64,000 nt of DNA from Mycolicibacterium sp. CBMA 247 (GCF_009729095.1 NZ_VTGX01000003.1:62001-126000); one strand, 5' to 3'. Shown: positions 1-7,919, counted from the first letter of the stretch. Numbers and translations are program-made. The notes: a model not told the origin generated them from the letters alone.

Positions 1-503
1 TCGAGCCTGCCGATGTGGCGACGGCCTCGGGTGACGTCGCCGTGGGTTCGGGTGCCTGGACGGCCGTGCACCACGCGTTCACCGCGCCGAAGCCCGAGTC
101 GGAGGACTCCTTCGACACCGATCCGGGCAGTGCGTTGTCCGACGCCTACGACATCGTCTGCAACGGCAACGAGATCGGCGGCGGCTCGATCCGTATCCAC
201 CGGCGCGACGTCCAGGAGCGCGTGTTCGCGATGATGGGCATCGACCACGATGAGGCGCAGGACAAGTTCGGATTCCTGTTGGACGCCTTCGCTTTCGGTG
301 CGCCCCCGCACGGCGGTATCGCGTTCGGCTGGGACCGCATCACCGCGCTGCTTGCCAGGGTGGACTCGATCCGCGAGGTGATCGCGTTCCCCAAGTCCGG
401 CGGCGGTGTCGACCCGCTGACCGACGCGCCGGCGCCGATCACCGCGCAGCAGCGCAAGGAATCCGGAATAGACGCCAAGCCGGAGCAGCTTAAGAAGTCA
501 TGA
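1..503 (+). CDS. aspS: Aspartyl-tRNA synthetase, C-terminal part (5' end outside window)
   Basis: This is the last 166 or so residues of a class II aspartyl-tRNA synthetase, which charges tRNA-Asp (and in many actinobacteria also tRNA-Asn) with aspartate in the cytoplasm. The reading frame is open from base 3, so the gene enters from the left. Visible are the segment between motifs 2 and 3 (NGNEIGGGSIRIH) and motif 3, GIAFGWDRITALLA, whose arginine contacts ATP. The mycobacterial-type tail runs through DPLTDAPAPI and ends in lysines. Its stop overlaps the start of the next gene by 4 bases (ATGA). Identity is clear; only the discriminating/non-discriminating status cannot be judged from this piece. 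Confidence 0.95.
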   Translation, partial: EPADVATASGDVAVGSGAWTAVHHAFTAPKPESEDSFDTDPGSALSDAYDIVCNGNEIGGGSIRIHRRDVQERVFAMMGIDHDEAQDKFGFLLDAFAFGAPPHGGIAFGWDRITALLARVDSIREVIAFPKSGGGVDPLTDAPAPITAQQRKESGIDAKPEQLKKS

Positions 504-961
504 CCGATATCGATCCTGACTTCGACAAGAGCGAACTGGTCGCCGACGCGGCGGCCCTCGACGGTTTCAACCGCAGCGTCGTCGAGGAATTCCGGGCAAA
601 CGGCGGCAAGGTCGGCGGCCCGTTCGAGGGCGGCACGCTGTTGCTGCTGCACACCACGGGCGCGAAGTCCGGCAAGCCGCGGCTCTCGCCCCTGGCCTAC
701 CTGGACGTCGACGGCCGGATGCTGATCGTCGGGTCGTACGCCGGCGCGCCCAAGGACCCGGCGTGGGTGCACAATCTGCGGGCCAACCCGAAGGTGCGTA
801 TCGAGGTGGGCTCCGAGTCCTACGACGTCGTCTCGCGGGAACTGCCCGACGACGAGCGTGACGCGGCCTACCCGAAGATCGTCGACCGCGCCCCGGTCTT
901 CGCCGAGTACCAGGCCAACACCACGCGGGCGATCCCGCTGTTCGAGTTGGTTCGGGCCTGA
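500..961 (+). CDS. F420/deazaflavin-dependent nitroreductase-family protein (Ddn-like)
   Basis: A 153-residue protein of the split-barrel deazaflavin-dependent nitroreductase family (DUF385, relatives of Ddn), which uses reduced F420 to reduce quinones or nitro compounds. Family features seen are GTLLLLHTTGAKSGKPR (residues about 46-62), LAYLDVDGRMLIVGS, and the GAPKDPAWVHNLRANPKV block that lies near the cofactor site in Ddn. The ATG overlaps the aspS stop, so it is probably co-transcribed with aspS. The substrate cannot be predicted. Catalytic activity is likely but not certain, since some members bind F420 or FMN without a known reaction. Confidence 0.88.
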   Translation: MTDIDPDFDKSELVADAAALDGFNRSVVEEFRANGGKVGGPFEGGTLLLLHTTGAKSGKPRLSPLAYLDVDGRMLIVGSYAGAPKDPAWVHNLRANPKVRIEVGSESYDVVSRELPDDERDAAYPKIVDRAPVFAEYQANTTRAIPLFELVRA

Positions 962-966
962 GGCTC

Positions 967-1842
967 TCACTGGGGGAGTGAGACCGGCTGATAGATCTCC
1001 TTGGCGGGCACTGAGGCGACTCCGAGCTCGGCAGCAACCGCATCGATCGCTTGCTGCGCGTTGTTGAGGTCCACGCGGCGGCCAGGGGTGAAGTACGGGC
1101 GGACGTAGCGTTCGTAGTGTCGTTGCGCTTCATCACGCGTGAGTCGGTCGAGGAACCAGGCGATGTAATCGACGGCTCGGCCTGGTTGTTCGGCAAGGGT
1201 CCGCAGCGCCCGCTGGTCGGCCTGCACCAGGGCCTGCAGGGCGGGGCTGTCCAGCGGGATATGGACGGGGTCCACGACGATGCCCACGGTGGGGATCTGA
1301 AAGTGATCGCCGACCCAGGCCAGCACGTGGAACCCTTCTTCCTCGGCGACCTGTTCGGGTGAGAGCGTGCTACCTACGAAGGCGGCGTCGATCGAGCCGT
1401 CCCGAAGGCGTCGCAGGTCCATCTGGTAGTCACCCGGATGCCGCACGACACATTCCAGGTCGCAGTCCGGGTCCAGGCCGTGCTTTCGCAGGACGATCCG
1501 GGCGAAGGTACCGGGAGGGTTATCGGCGGCGTGGACGGCCAGGCGCCGCCCGCGAAGATCCGCCATGGACTTCACATCGGCGTTACCGAGAAACCAGAAC
1601 AGCGGGCGATCGGTGTTGACGCTGAGGACTTTCCAACCGATCCCGTCGGTCAGCCGCGACAACAAGGTCCGGCCCAGACCGATCACCGCGCCGCGGCGCA
1701 GACGCTCGGCTGACCAGCCGATCCCGTCGCGGATGGCGACGTGCACACCCTCATCCTCGTAGTAGCCCTCCTGGTCGGCGACATGGGCGACCAGCTCCTC
1801 GTGAATGCCCCGCCCGACGTAGGCCAGATCGATCGTCTGCAC
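967..1842 (-). CDS. NMT1/SsuA-like substrate-binding protein without signal peptide
   Basis: A 291-residue protein resembling the NMT1/THI5-like and SsuA/TauA family of periplasmic-binding folds: an opening strand followed by ADQEGYYEDEGVHV, a central KSMADLRGRRLAVHA segment, and DAAFVGSTLSPEQ. The start chosen is GTG at 1842, because a GAGG ribosome site lies 8 bases upstream in the 11-base gap after the SDR stop. There is no signal peptide, lipobox or transmembrane segment, and no permease or ATPase gene is adjacent. It may therefore be a cytoplasmic ligand-binding or enzyme relative rather than a transport component. It sits directly behind the minus-strand SDR and is probably translated from the same message. 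Substrate unknown. Confidence 0.75.
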   Translation of the reverse strand: MQTIDLAYVGRGIHEELVAHVADQEGYYEDEGVHVAIRDGIGWSAERLRRGAVIGLGRTLLSRLTDGIGWKVLSVNTDRPLFWFLGNADVKSMADLRGRRLAVHAADNPPGTFARIVLRKHGLDPDCDLECVVRHPGDYQMDLRRLRDGSIDAAFVGSTLSPEQVAEEEGFHVLAWVGDHFQIPTVGIVVDPVHIPLDSPALQALVQADQRALRTLAEQPGRAVDYIAWFLDRLTRDEAQRHYERYVRPYFTPGRRVDLNNAQQAIDAVAAELGVASVPAKEIYQPVSLPQ

Positions 1843-1853
1843 AGCCAAACCTC

Positions 1854-2600
1854 TCAGTCCATGGCGAGGCCGCCGTTGACCTCCAGACAATGGCCGGTGG
1901 TGAAACCGGAATCCTCACTTGCCAAGAAAGCCACCGCCTTGGCGACCTCGTCGGGGCGGACGAGGCGCCCCATGGGATTGGTTGTGCCGAGTTGACGCAC
2001 CTCTTCTGCCGCCAACAGCGCGTTCGCCGTTGTATCGGCCACCGTGGCGGGCGAAACGAGGTTTGCGGTGATCCCATGCGGCGCCAGTTCGAGTGCGACG
2101 TACCGGACAAACTGGTCCATCGCCGCCTTGGCGGTGCCCACCGTGATCATGCCTTCACGGGGTCGGCGGGACAACACCGTGGTGAGATACACCAGCCGGC
2201 CGTAGTTTCGGGAAATCATGCCCGGCACAACAGCTTTCGTCACCAGGAAGGCGGCGTGCAGCTCTCGGTCCAACTTGCCGCCGAGCTGCTCCCAGCTCAG
2301 ATCGGCGAACGAGGTGACGTCGTAGGGGATCAATGCGTTGTGCACGAGCACATCGACCCGGCCCCACCGTTGTTCGGTCTCCTCGAACATCCCGACGACA
2401 TCGCCGGCTACTGTGACATCTGCCCGAATCGCCACGCCCTCACCACCACCAGCCGCTGTCGCGGCGTGGACCACCTCGTCTGCTTGGTCGGCGCTGGACC
2501 GGTAGTTGACGACCACCCGAAACCCCCGCTCCGCGAGGACTAGTGCGGTTGCTGCGCCGATACCCCGGCTGGCCCCGGTGATGACCGCGACACGAACCAT
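1854..2600 (-). CDS. SDR-family protein with atypical active site
   Basis: A 248-residue short-chain dehydrogenase/reductase of the FabG-like type. The Rossmann glycine motif TGASRGIG is at residues 9-16, and the C-terminal substrate/tetramer part is normal (RLVRPDEVAKAVAFLASEDSGFTTGHCLEVNGG). The oddity is the active site: in the YxxxK position the sequence reads V-G-T-A-K, so the catalytic tyrosine is valine, and the NAG motif reads NAL. The lysine is kept. It may bind NAD(P) without normal dehydrogenase activity. The ATG at 2600 was chosen because GGAGG lies 8 bases upstream; another in-frame ATG at 2606 is only 2 bases from that site. It leads an apparent two-gene unit with the binding-protein gene. 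Confidence 0.85.
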   Translation of the reverse strand: MVRVAVITGASRGIGAATALVLAERGFRVVVNYRSSADQADEVVHAATAAGGGEGVAIRADVTVAGDVVGMFEETEQRWGRVDVLVHNALIPYDVTSFADLSWEQLGGKLDRELHAAFLVTKAVVPGMISRNYGRLVYLTTVLSRRPREGMITVGTAKAAMDQFVRYVALELAPHGITANLVSPATVADTTANALLAAEEVRQLGTTNPMGRLVRPDEVAKAVAFLASEDSGFTTGHCLEVNGGLAMD

Positions 2601-2769
2601 CAGCATTACCTCCGTCTGCACCTCGTGTCCGGGTAGCTTGCGGAATGTGACGGTTCCCTGACGGCCGAACGGACGTCAAGGCGACGTGTGCTGGCAAGAC
2701 CGAACGATACGCCTGCGATACACCTCGGAAAAGGCTGCCGGCGGACGTGCTTGTTGAATTCCGGCCACT
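2601..2769. other. Non-coding stretch upstream of the SDR gene
   Basis: This stretch carries the SDR ribosome site (GGAGG on the minus strand) and presumably its promoter. No convincing gene, hairpin or palindrome was seen. The right part merges into the degraded monooxygenase. Confidence 0.5.
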
Positions 2770-3250
2770 GTGGAGAGGCGCCGAACCAATGCGGCAGCGC
2801 GCCACGCAGTTCGCGCAATTCGTCGGAGCCGGGCATCGCTTCCGTCGTCGCCCAAGCCACGTAACCATGGGGGCGCACCAGCACAGCCGTGGCAGCTATC
2901 TCACCGACGGGCCGTCCTGTGGCGATGGTGAAGCTGATAGCACACATCGGTCAACGCGGCTGCGACATCGCCGCTGTCGGTGAGGTCTCGGTCTCATAAC
3001 TGGCGAGTAGCGCGGGCGCCACACGCCCACTCAGAACCGCGGCAGGCTTCCAGCCAAGGTTCACCGCGTCCGGTAAACCCAGGTTGAGACCCGGCCCGCC
3101 AATTGGTGAGTGGACGTGCGCGGCATCGCCGACCAGTAGCGCCTTGCCGACCTGGTACCGGGACGCAAACTTGAATTGATGCCAGAGAACCGACGCAGAT
3201 CAAGTGGCGCGTCTGGCCACCCGGAAGTGTTTGCCCGCCTGGTGAGCGAC
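2770..3250 (-). pseudogene. Remnant of FAD-dependent aromatic-ring monooxygenase
   Basis: Only disconnected pieces of a PHBH-type flavoprotein hydroxylase remain on the minus strand. From about 3200 down, one frame reads VLWHQFKFASRYQVGK, then the FAD motif LLVGDAAHVHSPIGG, then NLGLPDAVNLGWKPAAVLSG and LLASYE. An in-frame TGA follows near 2952, and the same frame resumes with the C-terminal signature LVRPHGYVAW and a weak tail. Roughly 80 or more residues expected between these parts are missing, and the N-terminal two thirds with the GxGxxG motif are absent. Upstream (about 3190-3215) recognisable residues shift frame. The break abuts the 13E12-type gene at about 3274, suggesting the locus was damaged by insertion or recombination there. 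Confidence 0.8.
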
Positions 3251-3273
3251 AATTCGGCAACTGTCGAAAAACA

Positions 3274-3302
3274 TTGCTGGACTGCGGCAATGCGTGTAGT
3301 AT
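3274..3302 (+). promoter_or_regulatory. Promoter of the DUF222-HNH gene
   Basis: A -35-like TTGCTG (3274-3279) and a -10 TAGTAT (3297-3302) are separated by exactly 17 bases. The predicted start of transcription falls at about 3309-3310, on the ATG itself, which gives a leaderless mRNA; no ribosome site precedes the ATG. The -10 box shares its last base with the LexA box. Confidence 0.7.
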
Positions 3303-3317
3303 CGAACACATGTTCGA
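3302..3317. promoter_or_regulatory. LexA (SOS) box
   Basis: The 16 bases TCGAACACATGTTCGA match the mycobacterial SOS consensus TCGAAC-N4-GTTCGA without mismatch. The site spans the end of the -10 box, the predicted transcription start and the ATG of the downstream gene, so bound LexA would block the promoter directly. 13E12-repeat genes of M. tuberculosis are known LexA targets, which supports the call. Confidence 0.88.
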
Positions 3318-4941
3318 ATTGCTGGACCTGCCGTCGCTCACGGACGCGGCGCTGATCGACGCACTGGAGAGCAAGGCCCGCGCTGAAGCGGTCGCTGCCG
3401 CCGAGCGCCTGGCCATCATCGGCGAAGTCGTGGCCCGGCATTGCGATGACGAGGACGATGCCTCCATACACATGGCCATCGACGGGTGGGAAATCGCCGC
3501 CGCGGCGGTCGGTGCAGCCTGCAATCTTGGCCGCCACGCCGCCTCGGCCCAGATGCGTATCGCCCAGGCTCTGCGCGAGCGGCTCCCGAAAGTCACCGCG
3601 GAGTTCCAGCGGGGCGAGATCTCGGCGAAGGTGATATCCACAATCACCTGGCGCACCCAACTCGTAGTCGACCCCGACGCGCTGGCGTTGATCGATGCTG
3701 CCCTGGCCGGGACCGCCACCAGTTACGGAACCCTGTCGGTGGACAAGGCCGAGCAGGCCATCGATGTGTGGGTGGAGAAATTCGACCCCGCCGCGGTCCG
3801 GCGTGGCCGCCACGGCGCCCGCAGTCGCGACATCAACTTCGGTGACCCCGACGATCCCAACGGCACCGTGTCGATCTGGGGGCGGTTGTTGGCCACTGAC
3901 GGCGCCATCCTGAAGAAAACGCTGACGGAGATCGCCGGCAGCGTGTGCGACGCCGATCCGCGCACCATGGCCCAACGCCGCTCCGATGCCCTCGGCGCAT
4001 TGGCGGCCCGCGCGGAGCGGCTCGCCTGCCTGTGCGGTACCACGGACTGCCCCGCCGCTGGCGCCGATCCCCGCTCTAGCAGCGTGGTGATCTATCTGCT
4101 CACCGACAGACTCCCGGCGTCCGCAGAGGAGCCCGGGGAGGATGAAACTCCACTGGACCCAGCTGATGCGGTTCCCCGCCCGGCCGAAAATGAAGGCACC
4201 GCACCGGAACCCGCCGACATCACTGTGGTGCCCGCCGAGGACGAGGATGTTGCGCACGGCGGTGCCCAGCCGACCGGGGCGCCCCGCGATCATCGGGTGC
4301 ACGGCGAATCCGGCAATTTCCTCGCTGACTCCACACCGTCCGTCACCGGCAGCCCCGCAGTCATCCTCGGCGGCGGCATCGTCCCACCACCCTTGCTGGC
4401 CGAGTTGATCGCCACCGGCGCCACCGTGAAACCCGTCGCCGACGCCAGCGCACTCGGCGCAGAGAACCATTACCGGATCTCCGCGAAACTGGCGGCGTTC
4501 GTCCGACTGCGCGACATGCGGTGCATGTTCCCCGGCTGCGGTGTCGCCGCGCAGCATTGCGATCTCGACCATGCGATGCCCTGGCCGCAAGGGGCCACGC
4601 ATCCGGGCAACCTCGGCCCCAAATGCCGAAGCCATCACCTTCTCAAAACGTTCCCGGCAGCTGATGGTGGCTGGGCCGACGTTCAACATCCTGACGGCAG
4701 TCACACCTGGACTGCCCCGACCGGACACATCTACCGCACCACGCCGTTCGGTCAGATCCTATTCCCGCAGTGGAACACTCAAACGCCACCACCGCCACCG
4801 GCCGGGCCGGCACCCATACCGCGGGTGACCCGGGACATCAAGATGCCCGCCCGCAAACGTACCCGACAACAAACCCGCACCCAACGCATCAACGCTGAAC
4901 GCCGACTCAACGAAGAAGGCGGCAAAGCCCCTCCGTACTAA
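3310..4941 (+). CDS. 13E12-type DUF222 protein with C-terminal HNH endonuclease domain
   Basis: A 543-residue member of the 13E12 repeat family. The N-terminal ~300 residues form the helical DUF222 domain (ALIDALESKARAEAVAAAERL onward). A variable acidic/proline linker covers about residues 265-350. The C-terminal HNH nuclease motif lies at about residues 405-447: CMFPGC, CDLDHAMPW, THPGNLGPKCRSHHLLK, which has paired zinc cysteines and the catalytic histidines. The tail is basic. The ATG at 3310 is set by the leaderless promoter and the LexA box on top of it. Expression should rise with DNA damage. Related elements in M. tuberculosis are multicopy and one serves as attachment site for prophage phiRv1. 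The cellular role is unknown. It replaces the front of a monooxygenase gene. Confidence 0.9.
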   Translation: MFELLDLPSLTDAALIDALESKARAEAVAAAERLAIIGEVVARHCDDEDDASIHMAIDGWEIAAAAVGAACNLGRHAASAQMRIAQALRERLPKVTAEFQRGEISAKVISTITWRTQLVVDPDALALIDAALAGTATSYGTLSVDKAEQAIDVWVEKFDPAAVRRGRHGARSRDINFGDPDDPNGTVSIWGRLLATDGAILKKTLTEIAGSVCDADPRTMAQRRSDALGALAARAERLACLCGTTDCPAAGADPRSSSVVIYLLTDRLPASAEEPGEDETPLDPADAVPRPAENEGTAPEPADITVVPAEDEDVAHGGAQPTGAPRDHRVHGESGNFLADSTPSVTGSPAVILGGGIVPPPLLAELIATGATVKPVADASALGAENHYRISAKLAAFVRLRDMRCMFPGCGVAAQHCDLDHAMPWPQGATHPGNLGPKCRSHHLLKTFPAADGGWADVQHPDGSHTWTAPTGHIYRTTPFGQILFPQWNTQTPPPPPAGPAPIPRVTRDIKMPARKRTRQQTRTQRINAERRLNEEGGKAPPY

Positions 4942-5168
4942 GGGAATTCAGGCAAGTCGCTCGTTATGGTTCCCCAAGATCGTGGAGGGTTCCTGAAACC
5001 GCCGGCGGCCACGTCCGTACCGCTCGGTCGGTTATGCGCATGACAATGCCGACCTTTCTCAACCGATTGGCGGGATCATCCACGGCCAGCACTTTAACGG
5101 TGACTGTCACGGCTGCGGGTTGGGATTGACCCCTGTCAGTCGCATGGCCTCCGCCATCACTAAGCCCA
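4942..5168. other. Intergenic stretch without recognisable gene
   Basis: About 225 bases follow the DUF222-HNH stop. Short reading frames exist on both strands, but none has a ribosome site or a recognisable protein. It could be the 3' flank of the 13E12-type element. Confidence 0.4.
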
Positions 5169-5206
5169 AAGAGCCCCTGCCCGAACACGGCTGGGCGGGG
5201 GCTCTT
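5169..5206 (-). terminator. Intrinsic terminator between convergent genes
   Basis: A 14-bp stem, with one G-T wobble, pairs AAGAGCCCCTGCCC (5169-5182) with GGGCGGGGGCTCTT (5193-5206) around a 10-base loop. It lies 8 bases past the thiolase stop, and on the minus strand it runs into a short T stretch. It may also stop read-through from the plus strand. Confidence 0.8.
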
Positions 5207-5213
5207 GTGACCC

Positions 5214-6401
5214 CTACGTCAGCCGTTCGATGATGGTGGCGTTGGCCATGCCGCCGCCCTCACACATCGTCTGCAGGCCGTAGCGCCCGCCGCGCTGCTC
5301 GAGCGCATTGACCAGGGTGGTCATGATGCGTGCCCCGCTGGCGCCGAGCGGGTGCCCGATCGCGATCGCCCCGCCGTTGACGTTGGTCTTGGCTAAATCG
5401 GCGCCCACATCGTGCGCCCAGGCCAGCACCACCGGTGCGAACGCCTCGTTGACCTCGAACAGGTCGATGTCCGCCAGCGTCAAACCCGCACGCGCCAGGA
5501 CCTTTTCGGTCGCCGGGATGACACCGGTCAGCATGTAGAGCGGATCGGAACCCACCACCGTGGTGGTGTGAATACGGGCGAGCGGCTTGAGCCCGAGCTT
5601 CTTGGCCGTCTCACCGCTGGTGATCATCACCGCCGCACTGCCATCCGACAGCGGTGACGAGTTGCCCGGGGTGATCTCCCAGTTGATCTGCGGGAAGCGC
5701 GCTGCATATGCCTCGTTGTAAAACGCGGGCTTCAACCCGGACAGGGTGTCCACGGTCGTTCCCGGCCGGATGATCTCGTCGGTGCTCAACCCGGCGATGG
5801 GGGCGAGTTCGGCGTCGAACAATCCGTCTTTGGTGGCCCGGGCGGCCTTCTCGTGGCTGCCCGCGGAGAACTCGTCGAGCTGTGCGCGGGAAAAGCCCCA
5901 TTTCGCCGCGATCAACTCCGCGCTGATCCCTTGCGGTACAAGGCCTTCGGAATAGCGTTCGGCGAAAGCCAGACCGAACGGGTCGCTGCCCGGCAGTACC
6001 GAGGAGCCCATCGGTACCCGGGACATGGACTCCACGCCCGCGGCGATCACGATGTCGTAGGCGCCGGCCAGCACGCCCTGGGCGGCGAAGCTGATCGCCT
6101 GCTGCGAACTGCCGCATTGGCGGTCCACGGTGGTCCCGGGGACGGTTTCCGGGAAGCCCGCGCCGAGCAGGGCATTGCGGGCGATGTTGACGGCCTGGTC
6201 GCCGACCTGGGTGACGGCGCCGGCGATCACATCGTCGACCAGTACCGGGTCGACGCCGGTGCGGGTAACGAGTTCGCGCAGGCTGTGGGCGAGAAGGTCT
6301 GCGGGCAGTACGCCGTGCAACGCGCCGTTGGCCTTGCCCTTACCGATAGGGGTGCGGACCGCTCCCACGATCACCGCGTCCCGATCTGCGAATCCGGTCA
6401 T
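5214..6401 (-). CDS. Acetyl-CoA acetyltransferase / 3-ketoacyl-CoA thiolase
   Basis: A 395-residue thiolase, cleaving or condensing 3-ketoacyl-CoA with CoA in beta-oxidation or sterol/fatty-acid breakdown. All thiolase signatures are intact: nucleophile Cys96 in TTVDRQCGSSQQA, NVNGGAIAIGHPLGASGAR with the catalytic histidine, and the C-terminal CEGGGMANA with the second cysteine. The ATG at 6401 has AGGAGG 5 bases upstream; an earlier in-frame ATG at 6422 has none. It stands alone on the minus strand, divergent from an HxlR regulator, and its promoter region carries the palindromic site at 6441-6463. It is of the FadA5/FadA6-like class by eye; the exact substrate is not decidable. Confidence 0.92.
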   Translation of the reverse strand: MTGFADRDAVIVGAVRTPIGKGKANGALHGVLPADLLAHSLRELVTRTGVDPVLVDDVIAGAVTQVGDQAVNIARNALLGAGFPETVPGTTVDRQCGSSQQAISFAAQGVLAGAYDIVIAAGVESMSRVPMGSSVLPGSDPFGLAFAERYSEGLVPQGISAELIAAKWGFSRAQLDEFSAGSHEKAARATKDGLFDAELAPIAGLSTDEIIRPGTTVDTLSGLKPAFYNEAYAARFPQINWEITPGNSSPLSDGSAAVMITSGETAKKLGLKPLARIHTTTVVGSDPLYMLTGVIPATEKVLARAGLTLADIDLFEVNEAFAPVVLAWAHDVGADLAKTNVNGGAIAIGHPLGASGARIMTTLVNALEQRGGRYGLQTMCEGGGMANATIIERLT

Positions 6402-6440
6402 CACTGCCTCCTGATGCTCCACGCTGAGTATTGTTATGGC

Positions 6441-6463
6441 TACCCAGGTATAACACCTGGGTA
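6441..6463. promoter_or_regulatory. Palindromic operator, probable HxlR-family site
   Basis: A perfect inverted repeat, TACCCAGGT and ACCTGGGTA, is separated by 5 bases (ATAAC). It lies between the divergent thiolase and HxlR genes and touches a -10-like TATAGT (6462-6467) for the regulator. Its position suggests autoregulation plus control of the thiolase. Confidence 0.75.
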
Positions 6464-6482
6464 TAGTTAGAACAACTCAGGG

Positions 6483-6971
6483 ATGGAGTTTGATTCCGTG
6501 GGAATGCTGCAGGGCAAGCTGGCCGACCGTGACAGCTGGTCGGCGGTGGGCCACTGTCCGATCGAGACGACGATGGGCCTTGTCGGTGCCAAATCGGCGA
6601 TGCTGATCATGCGTGAGGCCTACTACGGCACCACCCGGTTCGACGACTTCTGGCGCCGGGTCGGGATCACGAAGGCCGCCGCATCGGCACGGCTGAACGA
6701 CCTGGTGCAGGCCGGGCTGTTGGAACGCCGGCCCTATCGGGAGCCGGGCCAACGCAGCCGCGACGAGTATGTGCTCACCCCGTCCGGTGTCGACTTCATG
6801 CCGGTGGTGTGGTCGCTGTTCGAATGGGGCCGCAGACACATTCCCCCGGGCACCCCGCTGCGCCTGGCGCACGACGGGTGCGGTGCACAGGCCGGAGTCG
6901 AAATCCGTTGTGATCAAGGACACCACGTGCCGGCCGACGAACTCGTCGTCCGTGTCGAGCGTCCCACCTAA
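6483..6971 (+). CDS. HxlR-family winged-helix transcriptional regulator
   Basis: A 162-residue regulator of the HxlR type. The winged helix occupies about residues 22-115: CPIETTMGLVGAKSAMLIMREAYYG, FDDFWRRVGITKAAASARLNDL (recognition region), and GLLERRPYREPGQRSRDEYVLT (wing). A C-terminal extension contains cysteines (HDGCGA, EIRCDQGHH) that could form a small metal or redox site. It is divergent from the thiolase across the palindromic operator and probably represses both genes. The ATG at 6483 is used here; GTG 6498 or ATG 6504 are possible alternatives, as no clear ribosome site decides. The ligand is unknown. Confidence 0.9.
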   Translation: MEFDSVGMLQGKLADRDSWSAVGHCPIETTMGLVGAKSAMLIMREAYYGTTRFDDFWRRVGITKAAASARLNDLVQAGLLERRPYREPGQRSRDEYVLTPSGVDFMPVVWSLFEWGRRHIPPGTPLRLAHDGCGAQAGVEIRCDQGHHVPADELVVRVERPT

Positions 6972-6995
6972 TCGATCCGGCGATACTGTCGGCCC

Positions 6996-7907
6996 GTGCT
7001 GCACTTACGCGTCATAGCTCCGGCCGATTTGCGACAGCCGATCCTGAACGTCCTCGACCGCGAACTGGGCGTCACGAATGTCGTCGTGCATGCCGGGGAT
7101 GCCAGGGATCCGGTCGGTGACGAGATCACTGCCGTCATGGTCCGGGAGGCCGCCAACGATGTCGTGGAGCGGCTGAAATCCCTTGATGTGCCCCATTTGG
7201 GCGCCATCACCCTGGAACCGCTCGACACCGTCCTGTCTTCATCGGCCTTCCATGCCGAGGATGCCGCCAGGGGCGACGGTGCCGATGCGGTGATCTGGGA
7301 CGAGTTGGTGTCGCGCACCCGTGAGGAATCCAGCCTCAATGCGACGTTTCTGTTGTTCCTGTGTATCGCGTGCCTGCTCGCCGCGATAGGCGTGATCACC
7401 GACTCCGCGGTCACCGTGGTCGGCGCGATGGTCGTCGGACCCGAGTTCGGGCCGCTGGCCGCCCTGGCGGTCGCCCTGGTGCGGCGGCGGATGTCGCTGG
7501 CCCGCCGTGCCGGTGCGGCGCTGCTGATCGGCTTCCCGGTGGCGATGACGGTCACCGCCCTCGCCACGCTGGGCTTCGAAGCCCTCGGGTGGGTGACATT
7601 GACCAGTTTCCGCGATCTCCGCCAGGTGGATTTCATCTTCCAGGTGGGCCCGTTCTCGTTCGTGGTGGCCCTGCTCGCGGGCGCGGCCGGAATGTTGTCC
7701 CTGGTATCGGCGAAATCGGCGGCGCTGGTGGGCGTCTTCATCTCCGTGACGACGGTCCCTGCGGCCGGATTTGCGGTGGTCGCCGCGACGGTCGGGGAAT
7801 GGGACATCGCGGCCCGATCGGTTCTGCAGTTGGGCGTGAATCTATTGGGCATCACTATGGCCGGCGTCCTGATGCTGATGCTGTACCGCAGATTCGCGGC
7901 CCGCTGA
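6996..7907 (+). CDS. DUF389 integral membrane protein
   Basis: A 303-residue membrane protein of the DUF389 family, whose function is not established. A soluble N-terminal domain (about residues 1-100, LRVIAPADLRQPILNVL and similar) is followed by at least five hydrophobic segments between residues 115 and 298, including LLFLCIACLLAAIGVITDS and the family-typical GAMVVGPEFGPLAALAVAL. The GTG start at 6996 lies 6 bases after a TACTGT -10 box (6984-6989), so the mRNA is probably leaderless. It ends 12 bases before a convergent GAP-family gene. DUF389 proteins are widespread in actinobacteria as single genes; transport has been suggested only by topology. Confidence 0.85.
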   Translation: MLHLRVIAPADLRQPILNVLDRELGVTNVVVHAGDARDPVGDEITAVMVREAANDVVERLKSLDVPHLGAITLEPLDTVLSSSAFHAEDAARGDGADAVIWDELVSRTREESSLNATFLLFLCIACLLAAIGVITDSAVTVVGAMVVGPEFGPLAALAVALVRRRMSLARRAGAALLIGFPVAMTVTALATLGFEALGWVTLTSFRDLRQVDFIFQVGPFSFVVALLAGAAGMLSLVSAKSAALVGVFISVTTVPAAGFAVVAATVGEWDIAARSVLQLGVNLLGITMAGVLMLMLYRRFAAR

Positions 7908-7919
7908 CGAGGCCGCCGG

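Noticed and set aside
3061..4728. Long open frame on the minus strand opposite the DUF222-HNH gene (555 codons)
   Set aside because: It is a GC-rich shadow of the plus-strand gene, with low-complexity Gly/Arg/His content, no family features and no ribosome site. Only the part below 3250 contains real (degraded) coding sequence, in another frame.
4964..5188. 74-codon minus-strand frame between the HNH gene and thiolase
   Set aside because: No ribosome site, no family likeness, and its start lies inside the terminator hairpin.
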